Source: Erythroxylum novogranatense
Taxonomy: Eukaryota > Streptophyta > Magnoliopsida > Malpighiales > Erythroxylaceae
Length of the DNA stretch: 64,000 bases
Assembly: GCA_029891385.1 (NCBI GenBank)
Contig: CM057231.1
Span: 22,661,300 to 22,725,299, forward strand
Direction: 5' to 3'
Shown: piece by piece, positions 24,881 through 36,509 of the stretch
Numbering within the stretch: the first letter of the stretch is position 1
Layout: every line of letters begins with the position of its first letter
Position numbers and translations under genes: made by a program
The notes under the pieces: generated by a model
Databases searched by the model: none
The model's input: only the letters and a program-made list of their open reading frames with translations
What the model was told of the DNA's origin: nothing

Positions 24881-26121
24881 CTAAGCCTGTGCTTGCCCTC
24901 TCGGTCTCCCTGGAGGAATAGGCAACTTAACTGACCCAGAACTGCCCTCCCTAGTAGCTGACCTGGTTCCCACTGTTTCTGCTCTCCTCGGTGCCTGTGG
25001 CTGAGATCCTTCCCCTCTGGCCATTTGAGGACAATCTTTAATCCGGTGTCCCTTCTCTCCACACTTGAAGCAGGCACCCAACAGCTTGTAGCACTCACTC
25101 CGATGTAGCTTCCCACAATGCTCACATTGAGAGTTCTGGTTTCTTCTTCTCTCAGTTTTGCTATTTCCTCCCACTTAGGAGGCCTGTACTGACCCTGTCC
25201 TGAATTGCTTGCTCCGCTAAGGGGCACTACTGCCACCCTGACTCTGAGTACGAGCACTCTTCTCACCTTTGATAGCTGTCTGAACACTACTCTCGTTCCT
25301 GGAAGACTGCTCTCTGTTCTTTCTCTTCCTGCTCACCTACTGTTTAATGTTATCCAGCTTTTCAGCTTGGAGTGTAGCATCCACTAACTGCTGATAATCA
25401 GAGAAGTTATGAATAATAACCTTCTCTTTGATTCCCAGGTTGAGACCTCCCTCAAACTTGCGGCACTTATCTTCTTCGTTGGCCACAATGTGAGCTGCAT
25501 ATCGAGATAGTTGGGTAAACTTCAGCTCATACTCGCTGACAGTCATCTCCCTCTGAGTCAGATTTAAGAACTCCATGGCCTTTTCCTGGATATAGACCCG
25601 GGAGAGATACTTCTTCCTGAACACCTGCCCAAAATCTCTCAATGTCAGCACTGGAGGCGCAGCCTGACTCTATGGCACTGACTCCCACCAGTGGAGAGCA
25701 TCTCCCTGCAGTAAACTTACTGCATACTCCAGCTTCTCTTCATCTGCACCAGGACCCTCTCTGTCCTCTTCATCCAAGATTCAGTTTCCTCTAGATTGGT
25801 GGTACCATTAAAGTCCATCACTCCATACTTCCACAGCTTGTCAAACTGCCCGCCCTTGACCACTGGAGCTGGCACCTGAGCCTGAGACCCTTGGCCTATG
25901 GCACAAGTGAAAGCCTGGGCAAAGGCCTGGAAGAACTGCGGATCCATTGCAGGCATGGTAGGAGGAGGAGGAGGCAACTATTCCTCAGGTTGCACACTAG
26001 GTGCCTCTGAGCTAGTAGCAGAGCGTGTCCCCGCATCTTGTGGGACATGTGACTCATCCGTGCTCCTCTGGTGAGAGCTAGAACGAGACCGTGCTCCTCG
26101 AGTTCTACTCCGAGGTGACAT
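24881..26121 (-). pseudogene. Tekay element gag with CCHC zinc knuckle
   Basis: A minus-strand ATG at 26121 (MSPRSRTRGARSRSSS) opens the structural protein that packages the element RNA. A proline-rich stretch follows, then the capsid domain from about 25870 (LWKYGVMDFNGTTNLEETES) to 25340. A one-base frame change near 25745 separates the two halves of the capsid. The zinc knuckle at 25130-25040 reads CEHCGKLHRSECYK then CFKCGEKGHRIKDC, a complete C-x2-C-x4-H-x4-C motif. Stops occur near 25980, 25670, 25336, 25217, 25177 and 24882. Most look like CAG or CAA changed to TAG or TAA. Confidence 0.85.
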
Positions 26122-26348
26122 ATTTACTCCTTCAAGAGAAAACCATTGAAAATTTTTAGTTCATGCAAAAACAATTTTTGAAGTGTTTAGAACGATGTAA
26201 ATCATGCAAAATCAACATTTAATCATGTAAAATAATTTAAAAGAATGCAAAATAATGTAAATAATGCAAATAATGCAATTTTAAAAGAACGTATAATGGG
26301 GCATAAAAACCCTAAGTTTCTCCCTAAACCTAGACCTAAACTGAAATT
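26122..26348 (-). other. Tekay element 5' leader
   Basis: This is a 227-bp untranslated leader between the primer site and the gag start. On the plus strand it is A-rich with repeated 'aaaataatg' and 'aatgcaaa' words at 26155-26285. There is no ORF. Confidence 0.7.
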
Positions 26349-26359
26349 CTCTGATACCA
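26349..26359 (-). promoter_or_regulatory. Primer binding site, initiator tRNA-Met type (Tekay element)
   Basis: The minus strand reads TGGTATCAGAG, complementary to the 3' end of initiator tRNA-Met, four bases inside the LTR end. This fixes the LTR boundary at 26364. Confidence 0.9.
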
Positions 26360-26363
26360 TAAG

Positions 26364-29300
26364 TGTTGGAACCCCTCCCTGGTGAGTCACGGGTCCGACG
26401 TCCTACGTGACATCTGGACGCGCTTCCCACGAGGGAGGAACTCCTTACCACAGAAGACAACTTCAAATCGATCTTATTTCACTTCCTCCCGAGTGAGACT
26501 TGAAAATTTCATCCTAATCTCCTCAATAAAATTGATCTGCTTAGGACCCAAAATTGAATCCGATTCCTAAGCTAAAATGAAATTCCATGTCTCTAGGTTA
26601 ATAAGAATAAAAAATCTCCTCAATCGGATCTCTATAGATCGAAAAATCTCCCAAATACGGAATCATATTCAAAATCGCCAGATAATTGACTCTCTTTGAT
26701 TTAATCTATAAATTCCAAATAAAACCCGAAAGCTCTAATTTTACGAAAAAGGGGTAGAAATTTTTTTTTTTTGAAAAACAACGCTTCGAAAACTGAGTTA
26801 ATCGGAGGTCAAACGAAAAAGTTATAAGTGAAAAAGTGAGGTTGGAGGTTAAAAATAGAAATAAGAAAAATCAAAAAAGAAAATAAACGAAAAAATCAAA
26901 ACGCCCCAAATGACGTCGCGCTCGCATGCGAGTCCGAAATATATATATATATATTTATAAAATCTATATATAATACCAGATTTTTCCAAAATTCATAACT
27001 TTTGCTCCCGTACTCTAAAATTGACAAATTGGGTATCAAAAGAAAGATCAAAGGAAGCTCTACAACTTCCATGAAGGATTCAAAAATTAATTTAACCTCT
27101 AAGGGAGTCAAAACTTACTTCAAAGTTACTGCTCAAATTGAAAAAGTCCTACTCAAGGCCAGAAGTTTGAAAATTCATATATTTTAACACAATAGCCTAA
27201 AAATGTCACATTTTACCTCCATGTAAAGATAAAAAGATGATTTACAAATTTCATGAAGGGTGAAAAAATCGATTCAGTCATTAAAAGAGGTAAAAATTCA
27301 CTCAAATGTACTATCTATATAATGACCAATCAAACAATAAAAATAACCATATGAATAGTAACTGAATTTTTCCCAACCTCATCACTTCTTATTCCTAACT
27401 CCAAAAATTGCATATAAAACATTAATGGAAAGAGTAAGGACAATATACATCTTTTGTGAAGAATGTAAAAATCAATGCAGGCTCTAAGGAGGTGAAAAAC
27501 CATTCCAAAGATACTGCCCACACAATACCCTTATCAACAGTAACTGCAATATTTCAAACTTTATAACTTCTTCATCCTAAGTCCAAAAGTGACAAATTAT
27601 ATACCATTGGAAAGATCTAAACATGTACTACAATCTTCAAGAAGACCTCCCAATCCAATTCCTGCTCTAAGAGGGTCAAAAATACAAACAAAGTTTCTGC
27701 CCATTTTTACAAAAATTTGACAACTCCTCCCCAAAAAATCAACTAACCAAATCTTCAATCTTCAACCCAAACTTAAGCACCTGCACAAAACTCAATCTCC
27801 ACAATCCTCAATCTCCCAAAACACAAACCAATCCATATATATTCTCTCAAATGGTAGCAACCACACTCCTATACATCTAATCATTTTCAAACTATAAAGC
27901 AACACATTTCAAAGTAATATATACAAGAATACTTTACAACTCAATTCTCTTGCATTTACATGAACAACATAGGTTAATACAAAGCTTTAGAGGGAATTTT
28001 AGCCCTAATATAACAAAAGTATCCAAAAGTCAAATTACAAAGAAAATTACATAACCAAATAACCTTTTTTCTAAAATGCATCTAAAGCTTTGGTACTAAA
28101 ATCTAACTTCCAAAATCAAAATAAAACAAGAGTAATGCCTTGATCCAGTGCCTTTACTAATTTTCTCGCTCGTCGCCTGTGGAGGGGAAAATGGGGTGTG
28201 AGCTCGACGGCTCAGTGGGTAACAATTTAATAATCAAGAATAAGCAAAAACATTCTTTAACAATTACTTTCAAAGCAATTTTACCAAAATCATCTTTGCC
28301 CTTAAGAAAATCTCCATCATATTCAATTGATCAAAACATTTACAAAAAACAACATAGACATATAAAAACAACATAGACAAAGCATATCACATAATCACAT
28401 AGAGGTTAGTTTGGGTGGACCCAAAGGAACGTACTACACATTCCCACGAAGCGATCATGTGTAGCCGTGAAACCTATGGGAGTCCATGAGGAGCTCCAAG
28501 GCTATTAGCGGGCAGGCGGGAGAAGCCTATGAATTAGACAAGTACACTTGACTCTTAAGGGACCACCTCAAACCCATATAAACATGCATTTCACATAATT
28601 AACACATAAACGCCCAAAATGGCATTTTTCCAAAATCACATATTCTAATCTTTTTCACTTAACAAACAAATTTTCAAAAGTTTCCAAAATGTGTTTACAT
28701 GCAAAAGACATCTCATACAAGTTTAAATCATCACAAAGGGTAATTAATTCAAAATATGAGAGTCATAGGAAAGCATTAAATGACATTTATTAAAGGCAAT
28801 TAAGTAGCTTATTAACTCAATTATTAAAAGTCACCCACCTTAATTTCTTTAGCTTTAATCTTGGTCAATTAGCCTTTCCTCTAACTCCAATTGCCTCTTG
28901 ACCTTCATCAACACAATAATCCCATGTTAATATGAGATATCAAAATTGGAAATTCTAAAGAAAGGAAAGCATGAATTAAAACCTACATAACCTTACCCAT
29001 GCCTTTTCTAAGCTATTAAAACCAAAACCCATCTATAAAACGAACAATTTTCGAATTTCTCTTACCTTAGAAGCCTCCCATGAAAATGCCTTTTTTGCCT
29101 CTAATGGAAGATTACACCTTCCCTTTCCTCTTTCCTTCTTAAAAAAACTCTTAAAAACACCTTTCTAAAGCAAGAAAAGTCAAAGCCCTAACCTCTCTTC
29201 TTCTTCTTCTTCTTTTTCTCTCCCACCGAAAGTCTCTCTTCCTCTCTTTTCTTTGATAATTTTGTAAGCCTCTCTTTCTAAGGGCTTAACAAATTGTGTT

Positions 29301-29694
29301 TCTTAAACTTAAAACCTATGCCCAAAACGTTGTAGTTTCATTAAATCTCTTCTTTTCCTTGCAATTTTTGTGGCTTTGCCTCATTCCCACGACCTTATGC
29401 CCATTTTCTTCTTTTCTTTTTGTTTTAATGGCCAAAAGGACCAAAGTAGCCCTCCTTGAAAGCTTTAAACCTTAAAAACATAAGTAATCTTCCTCAATTA
29501 CCCTTACACCATCTTATTCCTTTAAATTCTAACAACTTATCAAACTCTAATTTTTAACTAAATTCCTTCATTTAATTTCTATTAACTTAGCACTAAAAAC
29601 CTCAAATTATTCCAACCAAAAGAAAATTATCAAACTAACCTCAAAATAAAATAAACAAGCTTATTTACTAAGAAAAAGGAATCGGGGCCCAAAA
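26364..29694 (-). repeat. Tekay element 5' LTR (3.3 kb)
   Basis: The plus-strand ends are TGTTGGAACCC and GGGGCCCAA(A)A. Matching sequence recurs at 20242-21414 (3' LTR) and 1-2336 (first copy). Features inside: an (AT)n run at 26939-26954, a conserved hairpin block at 28425-28510, and a CTT-rich stretch at about 29195-29225. There is no protein-coding gene; the small ORFs are not conserved in composition or domain. Confidence 0.9.
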
Positions 29695-29797
29695 CTAACC
29701 AAAAAAGACAAGGCATAAAAACCTTGATCAAATTTTCTTTGTTTTCAATTTCTTAAACAATTTGTAAATGTTTTGACATCATAAAAAAGGGGGAGAT
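29695..29797 (+). mobile_element. 3' internal tail of a SIRE-like copia element with polypurine tract
   Basis: It ends in ATAAAAAAGGGGGAGAT immediately before an LTR start (PPT about 29781-29796). The rest of the element to the left was displaced when the Tekay element inserted, so no coding part of this SIRE copy is visible. Confidence 0.65.
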
Positions 29798-32700
29798 TGT
29801 TGGACCAATGGAGGTAAACAAATTAAATCCTTCTACGTTTTGATAATAATAAAACTTAAAGAATTGGTTAAGAAATAATTTCAAGTATTTGGATTAAAAT
29901 GATGGTACACCAATTTTCGAGGCAGATGAAATTTAATCAAGATTGGAATATTGAGTATCAAAATTAAACAACGTGAAGTTCATGAGAAGATCTCGTATGA
30001 AAAATTTAAAATGAGCATCTCAATAATCAAAGATTGAAGATTATGTAAGATCTGGGAGTTGGAGCAAGAGGCTAGTCGACCATCATGTTGCAAGTTGACT
30101 ATTAACAAGCAGACCTGTCAGTTGGTTAAATGGACTAGTCGACTATCATCATATTTGTCGACTATTCGAAAAGCGAAGATGAAATTTTCTGAAAAAAATG
30201 TTGGTACTAGTTGACTATCACTTGAAGACAAGTTGACTACAATATACTAGTCGACTATTACATACCGACTAGTTGACTATCAGTTGCAGTTGAACAAAAT
30301 TAACTGTGTCAATTGATTTCAAACGGGAGAAAAATCTTCATACAACGACTAGGAGCATTTTATAATGGCTAGGAGAGTTCTAAAACATCTATAAACATCT
30401 TGAAGCCTGCAAATAAAAGGATGGAACTTAAGAGGATTGATTACACAAGTCCAAAGTGAAGCATACTTGCCATAGTTAAAATTATCTTCATATTGCTCTC
30501 ATTTTGCTCTTAGCATAATCTAATTGTTGGACCCCGATTTTTGAGTGAAAATAAGAAATATTCAAAAGTGGATGAGTTGATTGAAATTAAGTTGAAAATC
30601 AAGAAATAAAGAGAGAAAGTGTGAGAGGATGAAAAATTGTGAAAATTTGACTTTTTGACCATTGAGAGTTGACTTTTTATTTAGGCAAAATTTGAGAACA
30701 TGGTCTACATAAAACTTGTAGATTATGTTAAGAGCTTTCTGTAGCCATAAAGTTTGTAATTTTTTGATATCTGGAGTGAAAGTTATGATCAGTCAAAGTT
30801 TAGGTGTGTTATCGGTTGACTTATATTATGACTAAAGCTTTGACTGGGAAATTTACCTAGTTAGAGGTTAATTTAGCTTTGAAGTCATTCATGAAAGTTG
30901 AAGGATTTGATTTGATATTTATTTTGATATAAAGTATGGAATTTTTCGATTAAGGAATAATAAGTTATGATTTTTACAAGTTTATGTTATGGTTTTAGCA
31001 TGAATATTAGAGGACAGAATCTTTCACAGAAAAATGGACTCCCTTAGGAGTCGAATTGATTTTTATGTCCTTCATGGAAGTTGTAGAGCTTCCTTTAAGC
31101 TTTCCATATAGACCAAGTTTGTTAAATTTAGAGTTCGGGATCAAGAGATATGATTTTTGAAAATATTCAGTTTTATTAAGTGGAAAAAAAATGAAAATGA
31201 AAATGACGTATCGCTGTCGCTAGGGCGACGCATCGCCCTCGCCTCGCCCAACGCGGGCCGTTTTCGGTGATGCGACGCCGTTTTCGTTTCTCCACGCGAC
31301 GTCGTTTTGATTTCTCCTCTCCTCTGCGCACGCGTTTTGCTTCATACGGCGCTGTTTTTCGGACCCTTCATGCGACGCCGTTTTGATTTCCTTTGTAGCT
31401 TCCTCTTCCAATCCGACCTTTGTTCACTATTTTGCTCATATCTTTTCCGTCCGACATCCGATTGAGTTGATTCTTGAAGCGTTAGATTCCTAAGACAATG
31501 AATTTCATTTTTATGAAAAATTTGTGAATTTTTTAGATTAAATTGAGGGTGATTAAATTAATCAAAGTGAGTCAGGAAATTTTCCAAACATAGTTCAGTA
31601 TTTTGAAAAATTCGGGATCTGTGGTGATCCGATTGAAGTGATTTTTGAGGCGAAATAAAATTAAGACATGGGGCTACAAATCATATGAAGAAATGAAATG
31701 TCAATTTTGCCCCTAAGACCTTCAAATTATGAATGGAAGTTCAGATTAGAGTGCAGTTTTTGGATTAGGAATATCTGAAAGTATTTTGAGCATAACTTTT
31801 GATCTGAAAATCGAAATGAGGTGATTCTTGTTTTGAATTAAACTAGAGAAATAGGGCTACAATTTTTATGAAGACATTGAATGTCAATTTTGGGATTTAG
31901 ACTGTAAATTTCTGGATGGAAATAACGTGCTGGAAAATGTGTTAGAATATGAACATGTCGGAAATGTTTTGAGCATAACTTTTGATGTAATGCTCCGAAT
32001 TGGATGATTCTTGTGGCATTATGAAATTAAGACATAGAGGAACATTTCTATAGAAGTAAGTTTTGACAAATTCCTTTATATTGATTGTGCGAATCAAACC
32101 CGCAAGTAAGCATGACTTTAAGCTTTGAATGGAGGGGCAATATGGTCATTTGACTTTCATTAATGACATGGCCTCTAAACACATAAGGAGTTGTCGTTTT
32201 AAGCACATAAAAGGCAAAAAATCGGCTGGAAAAATCAGAACAAAGAAGAAGAAAATAAGAAGAAGAAAGATGGAGAAGTTTGACCGTGGAGAAAGATGAG
32301 AGAAAGCTAAGTTTCGATTTTTCTATTTGATTCTTAGGGATTTTCAGGTTGTACCAAGAGAGAAAAAGATGGACGAGCACAAGAGCTTCCTTCCAAGCTA
32401 AGGAAAGTTGGATTTCAATGAAGAATGAGGTAAGGTCGAAAATTTGATGTGTGATTTTTGATGAATTTTTGGTTTAGAATTGTGGAAAAGGACATGGGTT
32501 TGTGATTTATGAAGTAAATTGTGATGTATATGCTTTAGGTTATGTTTAATTTTGGATGGAAATTAATTAAGGCTTAGGCTTCATTTTGTGATTAAGGATT
32601 TTGTGAATTATTGGTTTAGAATTATGGAAAATAATATGGGTTTGTCCTTTCTAAGATCAATTTTGGTGTTTGCTTAGTTAATTGGATCAATTTGGAAAAA

Positions 32701-35361
32701 AATTGTGAATTGGGGTTTTGCGAATTTTGAAATATGGGATTTTTAGAAATTGATGATTTAGATAGTTTGAAAGTATGTGGAATTAGTGTTTGTTAAGTTC
32801 AATTTGAGAAATTATGATTTATATGATATTGAATTTGAGTGAATCGGTTTAGGTCAAATTTGGAATTTGGAGATTTTAGAAATTGGTGATTTAAATATCT
32901 TGTAATTAATATAAATTGATGAATTATGACATCAATTTTAAGGATTAAGTTATTCATGAGGTTGAATTTTGATGAAATTGCTTTTGGGAATGTTAAATTG
33001 GAAGGAAGAAAGGAGAAATGGCCAAATTGAAGCTTGGAACAAGTTTCTAGCATCAATTTGAGGTGGGTAATGTATTTATATTTTGAATTATGAGTACTTT
33101 ATGTGAAATTGAAAAATTACGAAAGGAAAAATATTTCTGAAATTATATTTTCAAAGGGTTTGAAAAAGAATTGGTACAAAGGTTTACGTTAAAATGTTTG
33201 TAAATGATTTGGGAATTTATAGAAAATTGAAAATACAAAATTTATGAAAATTATGTTTCGCATTTTAAAGAATGTGAATAATGCTGCTTTATGCATTTAT
33301 ATATGTTGATTTAGATTTGAAAAAAATACTTGCATTCATTTTTATGCATTTGATTGATATGAGATTAATTGATTAATTTAATATGATTGTTATATAAATT
33401 GATGTGAATATGTGTGCGTGTCAAGCATTTTGACACGATTTGATATGATGATATGAAGACTTAGAAAATCAAGATTTTGAAAAATGCCTTGAGCAATTTG
33501 AATTCTCTTTTCGCTTATGTGTTATGTGAGTTTGGTCAGGTCCTTCTGTGAGTTAGTGCACTGTCTCTACTTGTTTATAGCCTTCTCCCGGCTACCCGCA
33601 AGTGGCTTAGGAGTTTCGATTTTGGACTCCCCTCCGTTCACGATTGCACAGAACCGTTATGCGGAAATGTGCAGTACGTTCTGTTAGGACCAACCCAAAC
33701 CGTTTGATGTGTTTTATGTATTGATTTATGATTTTATGTGTTTTGTGATCTGATGTGATTGCATTCATGTTTATGAAAATTTTGAGAAATTTTGAGAAAT
33801 GAGAAAAAGAGTTTTCAACCATGAAATTATAGAAATTTAATATGAAAAGTTTGGAAAATTGAAAGGTTTGAAGAAAATGCTTGAAAGTTGCAAAGTTTGA
33901 AAAAGATAAGCTTTTTGACTAAAAGTGATGAAAAATGATTTATGCTTATTATTCAATTTATAAATATGTTACCCACGAGCTTCCAAGCTCGCCCCACCTT
34001 TCATCCTCGTCCCTAGGTTTTCGAGCAAGAGATCGGATGAAAGAATGTGAAGATGTTTGGTCCGATTTTGCATCGTCTGTATTTTTATGTGAATTGAGAT
34101 TGGATGTTAGTATTTTTATGGATTGAATTTTTCAGTTAAGTAAGTGATTATGATGTATTACAAGCATGTATTTCAGAATGTATGATGATTACGAATTGAT
34201 GTATGAGAGTATGAAATTGGATATGAAATTGTGTATGAGTCTGGAAATGAGATTGAATTATGAGACTAGTAGATTGAATTATAATTATGAAAGTGTTTTA
34301 GAATTAGGTTTGTGTTTGTGTATGTTGAGATCCCAGACGGAGGGTCCGGTGGATTTTGATGTTTGTATATTTGATTGGGAATTTTAGAAGTGTATTTTGA
34401 ATACTTTGCAGGTTTGGGTTAGGATAAATGCAGCTGTTATACTGCCGAAATTTTGATAAAATTGGGATAAAAATGTAATTTGGGATTTGTACAGATATAT
34501 AAGAATATGATCAAATTTTGAGATTTGCATGAGAATGATTTTCTAAAGGTGGAAATTGTTTGTTTGATTTGAATGAGATTGCCTAAAGATGTAAGAAATG
34601 AGTATATTAAAAAAAATTATACCTGATTTTCGTATTGGATTAGTTTTAGGTTTCCAACGCGATCATTGTTGTCTTTGTATAATATTCATGGATGTCGGAC
34701 ATTTGTTATGCTATTCGATTTGGCTGCATTTGTATACTTTGATTGTAAGTTTGAATTCGATCCGTATCTGTTTCGCCTTTGAATGTAACCGTTTCGATTT
34801 GCTTCTTTCGATTATGTTTTTGATTTGTTTCCACTTTGCTTCCGCTTTCGCTTCGTTTGTCGTTATCGAATTCAATTTATCCAATTTGAATTCGCCTCGT
34901 TCTTCATATCCGTCTTCGTTTTTCTGGTTGGGACCGGATCGAGTCCCAACACTAATTGTATTCAACTGTACTGAGCTTTACTACTTAATTTCTGTCATTT
35001 TTATTATTGTGAGCTGAGTGTTTAGGAGAAGAATCACTTGAGAGGTAGGATTTGTGCCGGGAAACAAATCATTTGTAAGGTGTAGCTTGAGCCAGAAGTC
35101 AAGTTGAGTTGTAAGAGTTCACACTGAACTAAAAAGTGTGTAGTAAGGAGCTTTGATAAAATTCTAAGTGGGAGCTTAGGTAGAGGACGTAGGTCTTAGC
35201 ACCGAACTTCTATAAACATTGTGTTTGCGTTTCTTCTCTACTCTTTTACATTTCAATTTACTTGTTTATTTTGTGTGTTTTAATTCTCTATTTTGCAGCA
35301 CTTTGAGAAAAGTTTAAAAGATCTATTCAACCCCCCTTCTAGATCGTTTTCAATCCCGACA
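29798..35361 (+). repeat. SIRE-like copia 3' LTR, split by solo LTR L
   Basis: The two parts, 29798-30524 and 34957-35361, together make about 1.13 kb. The start is TGTTGGACCAATGG after a polypurine tract and the end is CAATCCCGACA after the 'attcaaccccccttctag' block typical of SIRE LTRs. A dense run of TAGTCGACTAT-like palindromic words lies at 30072-30282. Confidence 0.8.
30525..34951 (+). mobile_element. Solo LTR L (4.4 kb) with CTAAT target duplication
   Basis: The ends are TGTTGGACCCC and GTCCCAACA, flanked by CTAAT at 30520-30524 and 34952-34956. There is no internal region, so it formed by LTR-LTR recombination. It contains a CpG-rich island (31205-31390), a GAAGAAG-rich leader-like stretch (32240-32280) and a hairpin block (33605-33690). 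Its sequence is related to the Tekay LTR and is the inverted partner of 36510-41004. Apparent ORFs (for example 33935-34126, 34598-35017) have no domain support. Confidence 0.9.
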
Positions 35362-36509
35362 TGAAATTTTATTTGATGATCTTATGAAAAATGCATAATT
35401 TCAACAGTTATGAATTATCTATGCATAATAAATTTATTTGTTTATATATTTAATTTGTTTAAATAGAAAATTGATTGATGATATAAAGTTAAAATTTTCT
35501 TAATTGATAATAAAAACATTACAGTGTACATAATAAGTATTGGTAATTGAAAACAAATGACTACAACAATCCTAATGTCCTGGTGATCGTGAGTGCTCTG
35601 AGCTGCTATCCCTCCCCTTCAACTGCTCCATCTCCTGTCTCAGCTGAGCCATCTGCTACAACAATGTCTACATTGTGGTCTGAAACTCAGTGCCTTCATT
35701 GGTTTGCACTGGTCTAGTAGACACCTTCTTTGTCTTTGGACATTGAGGATTGTAAATAACTGTGTTCGCAAATAAACATATCTCGAATATCCTTCCACGA
35801 CGGTCCCTATCGCAGAAAGCTTCAAGATACGCCCGAGTCTCATCAACAGTTGTTCCTCCCGAGACCGTCATTTGAATGAAATGTTGTATTGGGTCCTATT
35901 AGGAAGCAATGTTTGCATTAGTAAGGATTATTATTAAGAAATAATAATAATAATAATGCATTAATTTTACATACATTTAGCACTTTATATCATCTGTTGA
36001 CGAATTTCACACTGTCATGCTTCTTCATGTGAGTGTACAAAAATATCTGAGTAGGTGTAAGCCTCATGCCCAAAGACTTTTCCTACATATTTAACCTAAA
36101 TTGTTAGATATGAACTACAATTTCGGCAAAGTTTTCTCTATTTTTATGATATTTTTCCCATGTTGAACAAATAAAATCACTCAACACAACCATATATGGT
36201 ACCAAACATTTATACCATTATCATTATCTATAATATAGCAAAGTAAAACATTTACAATATAAATGTCAAGTTTAGGTACTTACAAGTCTCTGTATATGCT
36301 CGTGGTGGGTTATTGATCCTCCCATATGTACGGGGAATACTCTCTCCTATCGGGCCTCCACGTCTTTTGGTGGAGTTACGCCCTGAGATGGACATTGCCT
36401 CAGGACTTCTTTAATACTCCTGCCAACGACTCTATATTTGCTCCGAAATATAAGACGATCGTACACCAGCCTTGTGTATTGCACAAATAAAGTCGTGATA
36501 AAGTGTATA
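35362..36509 (-). pseudogene. Ptta/En/Spm-type transposase gene, C-terminal exons
   Basis: On the minus strand a block at 36090-36010 reads KSLGMRLTPTQIFLYTH then MKKHDSVKFV, resembling the plant Ptta/En/Spm transposase family (Transposase_24), where a 'T-H-x-K-K-D-G' word is usual. The next exon, 35871-35572, reads CDRDRRGRIFEICLFANTV and ends in a coiled coil MAQLRQEMEQLKGRDSSS with stop at 35572. Two TAG codons just before the coil probably come from CAG. An intron-like AT-rich stretch with (AAT)n lies at 35920-35960. The gene starts at 41665 and is split by solo LTR R. Confidence 0.65.

Larger units (their letters stand above)
20242..29694 (-). mobile_element. Tekay/Del-type chromovirus-clade LTR retrotransposon (element E)
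   Basis: The minus-strand element has a 3331-bp 5' LTR (29694-26364), a tRNA-Met primer site, gag-pol with chromodomain (26121-21431), a polypurine tract and a truncated 3' LTR. Domain order gag, protease, RT, RNase H, integrase, chromodomain is that of chromodomain gypsy elements. It is inserted in the tail of a SIRE-like copia element, and ctaac (29695-29699) is the likely target sequence on the right. It is inactive: about fourteen in-frame stops and one frameshift. Confidence 0.9.

Noticed and set aside
34598..35017. 139-codon ORF rich in phenylalanine, isoleucine and cysteine as a membrane protein gene
   Set aside because: It crosses the solo LTR end into the SIRE LTR, is absent in the first copy because of indels, and has no start context or homologous domain.
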